A stretch of 64,000 nucleotides of DNA from Trebouxia sp. TZW2008 (taxonomy: Eukaryota > Chlorophyta > Trebouxiophyceae > Trebouxiales > Trebouxiaceae), in assembly GCA_002118135.1 (NCBI GenBank), contig BDIU01000084.1:1-64000 (forward strand), in the 5' to 3' direction. Below, in pieces: positions 56,801 to 64,000 of the stretch (within the stretch, counting starts at the first letter, position 1; each line of letters begins with the position of its first letter). A program made the translations under genes and the position numbers. The notes beneath the pieces are model-generated. The model searched no databases, had not been told where the DNA came from, and saw only the letters and a list, made by a program, of their open reading frames with translations.

Positions 56801-59800
56801 ACATGAAGGGCAGAGAGGGTCTTGTACACAGTTGACTACCAAGCATCTCTGGGTTTACCCTTGGCCTGGTCAAATGCATCAAAGCAGAGCAAAGGCTATG
56901 CTGTTCAGGGTCTCGACAGGAGTCCCTGTTGCCTGGAGCATTTGAGCATGCTGCCCTGAAGCTAAGTGTGTGCTGTTTTTTCACTAGAAACACATTTCGC
57001 AATTCCTGTTCATGGTTAAAAGAATGTTTGCTCCTGCATCACCACATCCCACAGGGTGAGGATTTGGCGACATGTTGCTGGCTTATTGACTTGCAAATAT
57101 GTACTTGCTTTTTTTGAAATCGACAATACAGGTCGCAACGCATGTAGGTGGGTACATGGCTGGAGTGACCACCAACTATGTGTTTGATCTTTAGCCAGGG
57201 GACATGTACTGGTGCACAGCTGACTGTGGATGGATCACTGGACACACCCATCTGACCTCTGGATCTTTGCTAAACTGTGCCCAGAATGACATGCTTTGTG
57301 CAAACAACCTGGTTTGGAAACATGTCTTGCATTGTGTGCAGGCGGTTACATGGTCATGGCTGGAGTGACCACAAAGTATGTATTTGATCTTCAGCCAGGG
57401 GATGTGTACTGGTGCACAGCCGATTGTGGATGGATCACCGGTCACACCTACCTCACTTATGGGCCACTACTGAATGGTGCCCAGAACGTCATCTTTGAGG
57501 GGGTACCCACTTACCCTGACCCCAGCAGATGCTGGCAGATTGTAGAGAAGCACAAGGTGAGTCGTGCGTTCAGAGCATGTGGTTGTTATGACGCTGATCT
57601 GCTTCAGCATCATCACTGACAAGACTCAGATAGCAAAGCAGACTGCGGGTCACAGTCAGCATGTCTGGCAAGTGCAAATGTGCATGTAATGTTGCATCAC
57701 ACATATTCATCTGCAAATGGTTTGTCATGTGGTCCTGTCCCCTCACTCTAGAGAGCATGCAGACGTGGCTGCAGGAGTTTGTGAGATATTTTGACTTTGT
57801 ATACTGAATGCAGGTGCGCGTTTTCTACACAGCCCCCACCCTCATCAGAGCTTTGGAGGCAGCTGGTGACAAATTTGCCACCAAGAACGACCTTTCAAGT
57901 TTGAAAGTCCTGGGGACAGTCGGAGAGCCCATCAATGCCAAAGCCTGGAACTGGTATCACAAGGTTATTGGTGGCGGGAAATGCCCTATTGTGGATACTT
58001 GGTGGCAAACTGAGACTGGCGCCATTTTGTTGACACCTCTTCCAGGAGCCTGGAATCTGAAGCCAGGCTCTGCCACTTTACCCTTCTTTGGCGTACGTCC
58101 AGTGCTGTTGGATGAGAAGGTGAGGGAGTGCCAGATTAGGTGTACCCACGTAGACAAAATAGGCTTAATGCTGGAAGACAAGGTGTCCTGTTGCCCTTTA
58201 CCCGTCCAAAAGCTGTTTGTGAGCATTCTCCTGCTGCCACATGTCTCAAAGGCTCTCAAGAGTCTTACGCTAATGCCATCCATGAACCAGCATGACATTG
58301 CAACAGGTGCTGTGCTTCAATGCTGTCAAATATGCATCCACAATATGTCATGTGCTGTGCTACATCAGGTTCTGCACGTCTCATGGTGTGTCATCTAGCC
58401 CAGCCCTCGGCAGTTTTGCTTCAATGGCATTGCTGCAATGGACACGAGGTGCTGATGTGAGATGGTGGCATGAACAGGGCAAGGAGTTGAAGGGTGAGGT
58501 CGAAGGCATCTTGGCCATGAAACAGTCGTGGCCCTCTATGATGCGAACCCTCTACGGTGACCACAAGCGATACGAGGAGACATACTTCTCAGCTTACAAG
58601 GTATGAGACTCAACAACACCCAAAGTCTGTTGCAGATCTGGTTCACGAAATGCACATTTCATCTTGAAGAATTGCACTTGTCAGCATCATCATGATGTGC
58701 ATCTGTTGCCTTGTTAGTACATCTGGCACTGGCAGCCATTCTTCTTCTCTGCATGACTCATCGTGAGTTGACTTGCCAATGCTACAGATTGTTACACACT
58801 GCATGCCATGCATGTTGCCTGGACACTGTGCAGTAATGCGTCATGCCCACCTTGCAATGTTTTCTCTGACTGGTGTGCTATTTGTCAGTCTTGTTGCTTC
58901 ACTGTTTAGATTCCCAAGAGTTGGGTCATTTGGGAGCGCAATGTAAACAAGGTATTGCTTCACTGCAGGGATACTATTTCTCAGGAGATGGGTGCAGGCG
59001 AGATGAGGATGGCTACTACTGGATCACAGGTGAACTGCTGCTGCTGTTGCCTCTGTCCCTGCTGTCTGCGTGCGCCATGCTGCTGTGGTCGCCTCTATTT
59101 GTGCCCTGTCTCTGTCTGGACTCTGCTGCTTTTCTTGACTCTGTGCGATGCTAACGTTCCTGCGTCTGTCCTGTCAGTTGCACCTGACCAGCGAACTTGA
59201 GCTGCATTCCTTGATCAATCAAAACAAGTCACAGATTACATGTGAACAGCTAACCTGAGCTGCATTCCTTGATCAATGAAAACGAGTCACACACTATATG
59301 GAAAGTCAAATGTGACTCATTGAGCTTTGTTGTGATGATTTCTTGACATACCTCTATAAGCCCTGCTGCTTGTTGGCTGTCTTCAGACTGTCTACAAACT
59401 AGCTCATTGTGACGCTCCACACCTTTGTATTTTGAACCTTGTCTTGAGCTTGGTTGTCGGCATATGCAGGCAAATGACTTGTGCTGTTGTCTGACAGATG
59501 TGCACAAGCATTTTGTGTCTCATTCTTTACAGATTCAGCCACTGCCTCTTGTCAGCTTGCATTTGTCTGCATGTCTGCAACACCAGCTGGCAAAATTAAC
59601 GAGCTTTCTGAGTCCTAACCCTGCTGTGATTGACATGGACACAAGCTGCTGGAGAGCATGTGCAACAGGACAACCTGTTTCCTGACAGCATTTGTCTCAC
59701 CAGAAACTGCCATGGTCATTGTCCCTGTCATCATCACTGTTGTCATCACCGTGAACATGACAACCGATGTGATACAGGGCGTGTTGATGATGTGATCAAT

Positions 59801-60809
59801 GTGAGTGGACACAGGGTAGGCACTGCAGAGGTAGAGGGCGCTCTTGTCTCACATGATGTTGTGGACGAGGCTGCTGTCTGTGGGTAAGTCACCCTTCCTG
59901 TCCCTGACTTGCTTCTCCCAAAAGCATGGAGGCATTTGAAAGATAAGTGGTCGCTCATTTCAGCTGTTGCAAGATGCACCTTTGGCTGTCTCTGTTGGTC
60001 CCAGCTGGTTGTATCTTTTAGTCTCTAGCATGCCTGTGCGTCAGGTACGTGCATGCACATGTGTCTGATGGTTTTGGTGGGTCCGTGCATGGTCTTCTTC
60101 TCAATATGCTGCTGATGCATAGGCGGCGTTGACTGTTCTGCAGCATCTCTGTGCAGTTCTCATGCAATGTTGTATCCTGATGCAGGATTGATCACAACAT
60201 CAAGGGGCAGGCTATCTATGCATATGTGGTTCTGGCTGAGGGTACAAAACCCTCCCCAGAATTGAAGAAGAAGCTGAATGATGTCGTCAGGAACCAGATT
60301 GGGTCCTTTGCAGTCCCTGACACCATCCATTGGGCTCCAGGTCTGACTCAACTTACTCATGCTGACTTATGCTTGGTGACCATCTTATCTGTAGACGCAC
60401 AAAGCAGCATAACTTTGCATCTCTTATCATCTTGTAGTTGATGCACGCTGCAGATCGCCTTCTGAAAGCTGTCACTGCACGTTTGATCAACAATACGGTC
60501 TGCACTGATGGCAGACCAAAAGCTAAGCACAGATCAAGCACAAGTTGAGCTTGTGCCTGCTGTCTTGCCTGTTTGCTCTGAGCATGTCATCTTGCAAGGT
60601 GTTGATACAGGCACCCTTGTCAGACAAGCAAAAGATGAGACTGCTTGCTTGCTGTCACAGGTGTTCCCAAGACACGGTCTGGCAAGATCATGCGCCGCAT
60701 TTTGAGAAAGATTGCTAGCAAGCAGGAGAAAGAGATTGGTGACACATCCACATTGGCAGATCCTTCAGTGGTAGATCAGTTGTTGGAAACAAGAGGAAAG
60801 TAGAGTAGC
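53801..60809 (+). CDS. ACS: acetyl-CoA synthetase (AMP-forming), 14 exons, about 693 residues
   Basis: This enzyme activates acetate with ATP and CoA. Exons: 53801-53837, 53961-54007, 54050-54220, 54564-54782, 55431-55681, 55984-56137, 56500-56587, 57342-57556, 57814-58119, 58478-58600, 58969-59029, 59778-59883, 60186-60340 and 60661-60809; all phases agree. Motifs in order are [48 protein letters not shown], the P-loop [55 protein letters not shown], the hinge region [38 protein letters not shown], and [11 protein letters not shown] with the catalytic (acetylatable) Lys. The frame is open upstream of the chosen ATG with Arg/Ser-rich sequence, so an upstream exon could add a transit peptide. 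A ghost of exon 8 lies in intron 7. Confidence 0.95.
54828..54919. repeat. 23-bp tandem repeat, four perfect copies
   Basis: The unit CATTGTGTGCAGCACAATC plus ATAC is repeated four times without change in acetyl-CoA synthetase intron 4. Each unit contains the near-palindrome ATTGTG...CACAAT. Confidence 0.95.
55084..55107. repeat. CAG trinucleotide repeat (8 units)
   Basis: Eight CAG units in acetyl-CoA synthetase intron 4. Confidence 0.95.
56684..56752 (-). repeat. SINE-like repeat family 2, copy 2
   Basis: It has the core GGCCCAACTAGGTACGTAC plus AGAAGCAATCA, with ATTC units on the other side, in acetyl-CoA synthetase intron 7. Confidence 0.5.
57148..57295 (+). pseudogene. ghost copy of acetyl-CoA synthetase exon 8
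   Basis: It starts at a TAG acceptor and encodes [12 protein letters not shown], a TAG stop (57192-57194, CAG in the real exon), then [18 protein letters not shown]. Two codons are missing near the start. The copy covers about the first 140 nt of the real exon (57342-57556), which follows it. Confidence 0.85.
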
Positions 60810-61018
60810 AACAATTTTGTACAATGGGATTTTGCCAAGGCAGAGGTTTTCCCCAAAGAGCTGCAGTGTGTGTACGGTTTTGAATAAGCAGCTGATGCTG
60901 GAATGTGCAATGTGTCTGCCAGTTTTGCGGCTCTTTGCTAGATCGCTAACGACAGGCTCTTAGAGCTTTTGTGTCTGAGCGTTGTGTGCAGGCTCATATG
61001 CAGGGCGAAATCTCCTGC

Positions 61019-61024
61019 AATAAA
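61019..61024 (+). terminator. AATAAA polyadenylation signal, acetyl-CoA synthetase
   Basis: AATAAA in CCTGCAATAAATAG lies about 210 bp after the stop codon. Confidence 0.4.
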
Positions 61025-61563
61025 TAGTCTTCGTATGTGTGTACGCTGAGCTGGGTGGATTTTGTCATTTCTTAGATTTCAATAGAGTATTTCATCAGCA
61101 AATCCAGTTTGGATGAGCAATTTTGTGTAAGCCAAAAATTGTTTCAGGTCAGAAACATGCCCGTGTGGATCATCCCTTGCACTTGCAACTGCAAAACCGC
61201 TTGCGCAATCTTCACACTGCTGCACAACATATGCTGCATAAATTAAATGAAGACTAACAAAGTGTCAGTGCGCTCTGCAAAGCTTTGGTGCATGATAGCA
61301 GCTGAGGAGTGCAGAGCTGGATCGCACTGCACGCAGCCAGTTGCAGAAAGCGAGAGTCACTCAAAGGTATTACGCCTTGACTTGCAAATGGCAAGGAAGT
61401 CGTGCAAGCGATCAGACAAATCATTCTTGGTAGAATTTCTTGGCAGCTGACTACTAACTTCCTTTGGGTTCGGAGCGAGTGCTGGCCCTGCTTTGACTTG
61501 GGCTCAGTGCAAGCCTTTACGCGACACCGTGTCATCAGACGCTCACGCTAAAGGCTCACAATC
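61025..61563. other. intergenic and 5' region of the BTB gene
   Basis: No conserved product is seen; this should include the promoter of the gene starting at 61564. Confidence 0.4.
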
Positions 61564-64000
61564 ATGCAATATGCTGTGACAGACGCCGCCGATCCTGAGC
61601 AATTGGTCCGAGATCTGCTGTCAACTACAGAAGCAAGGAGGCTGATCTGTGCGCACGTCCAAGCGAGTCTGGCCGAACAAGAGACGCATGAACATGACGA
61701 CAGCCACGAGCGACAGAGCCCTAATAGTCTTGAACAGCTGCTTGCAACAACGGATGTCCTCCGAGTGGTCCGCATCCTCTTTGAGGAGTGCCAGAGAGAG
61801 ACATGCCGCTCCTCAGATACAACCCTGGCTTTGAGGGGCTTGGCTGATGACGAGCCTGTTCTCTTTCATGTTCACAGGTAATGCTGGACCTCACGTCTAC
61901 TGCACACTGCGCTCAAGAGTACTGCTTGACATCATACCTATAGCACACTGCACTTAAGTTCACTGCTCGACAACACACCCACTGCATACTGCACTCAAAA
62001 ACATGTTGACGCAAACCACAAAGAAGCTGTCCTACATCTGCAGATGCATCCTAGCCGCGCGCTGTCCTTTCTTCCAAGCGCTCTTCTCGACAACATGGAC
62101 AGAACCTGGCGCTGAGCAGATTGCTGTCTCTACTGAAGAGGTGTGCACAACATAGAAGGTTTGCATTTCACAAAGCTGATGAATGTGCACAAACAGCCAC
62201 TGCTCTAAAAGTCCAGCAAACAGAAAAGGCAACAAGAACCAGAGAGAAGCATGACAGCATAGGCGTACTGGCCGGGTCGTACAGTCCCAGACATAGCTTG
62301 GAATTTCAGGGCCTCAACTCTCACAGCTATCACCTCCTTTCAGGCAGCCATGCTTGCACTGTATGCTCAGACATTTTGGAAGCTTGCATCAATGTTGATC
62401 TGACCGTTGCGTATGCTGATGCCAAAACCTTTCGGGCTGCAGGGTAGTGGAGCTGAAGCAATCTCACTAACAGCATGATGCTTGCTGTTCATGACTGCAT
62501 GTACTCATGACTGCAACTGTTTCTGTCTGCAGTGTAGTGGAGCTGAAGCTACCTCAGTGATTGGGTACCTGTACACTGACAGCATCAGCAATGTGGAAAT
62601 GGAAAATGCAGCAGAGATCATCAGCCTAGCCAATCTGTGGCAACTGCCAGGTATGGTTCTGTTTCCTCAAAGCTTCTGCCATGTACACTAGACTCAAACA
62701 CCCACAAATTCACATCAATTAAGGGCTGATGCTGATTGACATCATCTGGGCTTGGCAGCCAAATGCTCAGATTTAGCTTGGTGCCCACAGGCCTGTCTGA
62801 GTCTACGCTGTTTTGGCAAATTATTGATTGCTCCAGTATGTACCTAGCTGGGCCTGCTGAGCCTGTCTAGCACGCATTTAGAATGAATGAATAGAGTGAA
62901 ATATTTTGGCAACAATCGCTGCTTGCTCACTGCGCTTATGCCCATGACATGCATTGTATTACATCATCACATGCATGGTGTGTGTGCTCCCACTGCATGT
63001 CATGATGCTGAACAGTTGATAAGTTCTTCACTGAACCATTTTGCGCAGCAGTCATCAAGCATGCCACCCTGTGAAGCCATTCAATGCTCACATGCCAAGC
63101 TGGCAATCAGCACATACTGTTTTGTCCTGCTCAATTGTACTTACAAGTACAATTGAGCAAGCGTTCAAGATCAGCATTGCCTCTCCTTGTGAATTTTGCA
63201 AGATGACTCTGATGTTACTTTGCGCCTTTGCAACTGATAGGAATTTGCTTGATGTGTGGCAAAGGGAGTGCAACAAACGAGTAATGCAAGAACGGGACTT
63301 GTGACTGAAACACCTAGCTACTTTGCTAGAACATGTCATCTATCATACTTTTTGTCATTTTGCAGATCTGATAGACCTGGTTGTTCAACACCTAACAGAG
63401 GGCTCCTGCCAAGGCTTCAGACGCCCAACTGCACCTTCAGACAGCCTGTTGGGTGACATCATAGCTATGACAGCCTTTACTAAAGCAGCGCTTGATGGCA
63501 ACATTGAGCATGATGCCCTCACAACCTTGTACCAGGTCTAGTTTGCGACCTTTGCTTGCATGCACTGTGGCCATGCACAGCACTAGCAGGCAGAGCTGCA
63601 TTCAGTCTCTAGATTTCAATCAGGATCACCAACAATCTAATCATATTCCAAAAGCTTGTTGGCGATGCAGCGTGTAGCTGCAGTCAATACAGGGAACTTG
63701 CAGTGCCTGTGGAACATAGAATGTCATCATGCTCCTGTATATTTCTTGTTACAGCTATACTGCATATGGGATGTCTCTGATGTCGTAGACATGGAAGGCA
63801 GCTTTGTGTTGGCTTTTCGCATCTTCTTGCATTTCTGCAAGGGAAACAGGCGCTGCTTGTGCGGCAAGTGTTGCTGTCTGCTTGTCCATTGTCAAAGTCA
63901 GTTAAGTTGATGCCTGCCCAAATCTGCATTGATCTGCTCAAAGACGCAAGTGTGGCTGCATAGTATTGAGCAGGAGCCTTCTGCTGCTGCAGTCTTGCAT
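61564..64000 (+). CDS. BTB/POZ domain protein, 5' part (runs off the window)
   Basis: Exons 61564-61877, 62044-62140, 62533-62650, 63366-63535 and 63755 onward agree in phase. A helical, acidic N-terminal segment (about 95 residues, with PEQLVRDLLSTTEARRLICA) precedes the BTB fold. The fold shows LFHVHRCILAARCPFFQALF across exons 1-2, then GYLYTDSISNVEMENAAEII and LANLWQLPGL across exons 3-4, followed by VVQHLTEGS. BTB domains dimerise and often recruit Cullin-3 ubiquitin ligases. The end of exon 5 is not resolved, and the rest, including any partner-binding domain, lies beyond 64000. A ghost of exon 3 is in intron 2. Confidence 0.8.
62443..62480 (+). pseudogene. ghost of BTB gene exon 3 start
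   Basis: CTGCAG followed by GGTAGTGGAGCTGAAGC repeats the acceptor and first codons of exon 3 (real start 62533) and reaches a stop within 36 nt. Confidence 0.6.
62823..62890 (+). repeat. SINE-like repeat family 2, copy 3
   Basis: It starts at ATTGATTGCTCC, includes GTACCTAGCTGGGCCTGC and ends in a GAAT repeat tail (GAATGAATGAAT), giving the orientation of the family. It lies in BTB gene intron 3. Confidence 0.55.

Overview
This window is nuclear DNA of a eukaryote, most likely a unicellular green alga (a trebouxiophyte-like chlorophyte is my best guess). The reasons are plant-type enzymes (a glutathione reductase with the CILRGC redox site and an N-terminal transit peptide, a plant-type allantoinase, an AMP-forming acetyl-CoA synthetase), very many GT-AG introns (9-20 per large gene, mostly 100-700 nt), a condensin CAP-G subunit, and algal-style retroelements. 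No prokaryotic signals are present. Species was not identified.

Layout. 0-7 kb is gene-poor: a 355-bp miniature LTR element, SINE-like repeats and part of a minus-strand JmjC-domain gene. 7.18-7.65 kb holds a three-exon gene for a 92-residue single-pass membrane protein. 8.35-11.51 kb (minus) is a disordered protein built from repeated exons, divergent from glutathione reductase (12.01-18.47 kb, plus). Converging on that is condensin subunit CAP-G (19.74-32.25 kb, minus, 21 exons), whose 5' end lies 359 bp from allantoinase (32.61-40.65 kb, plus, 10 exons). Allantoinase carries a LINE fragment and an assembly gap in intron 5. Then come a GAF-like multi-pass membrane protein (42.60-48.41 kb, plus), a C2-like protein (49.52-50.95 kb, minus), an unresolved stretch (51.0-53.8 kb), acetyl-CoA synthetase (53.80-60.81 kb, plus, 14 exons) and the 5' part of a BTB/POZ gene (61.56 kb to the window end, plus). 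The genes do not form one pathway. The enzymes cover redox balance, purine-nitrogen recycling and acetate activation; CAP-G belongs to mitotic chromosome condensation.

The unusual property runs across the genes. Seven of the nine reconstructed protein genes (JmjC, exon-repeat protein, glutathione reductase, CAP-G, allantoinase, GAF-like, acetyl-CoA synthetase), plus the BTB gene and an isolated membrane-segment exon, contain partial, decaying tandem copies of one or more of their own exons together with the neighbouring intron sequence. I call these ghost exons. They occur singly up to about nine copies with 100-170 bp periods, often keep a splice acceptor, and usually carry stops, frameshifts or lost donors. 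In places the copies stay open and in frame (CAP-G exon 6, glutathione reductase exon 8, an alternative last exon of allantoinase), and in the 8.35-11.51 kb gene the copies appear to have become real coding modules. Local exon-scale tandem duplication therefore looks like a general process in this genome and a route to new protein repeats.

Gene models were built by hand from conserved protein motifs and splice-phase agreement. Exon phases add up for all large genes except one single-base frameshift in glutathione reductase exon 4. Transcription starts, UTRs and expression cannot be seen from the sequence.
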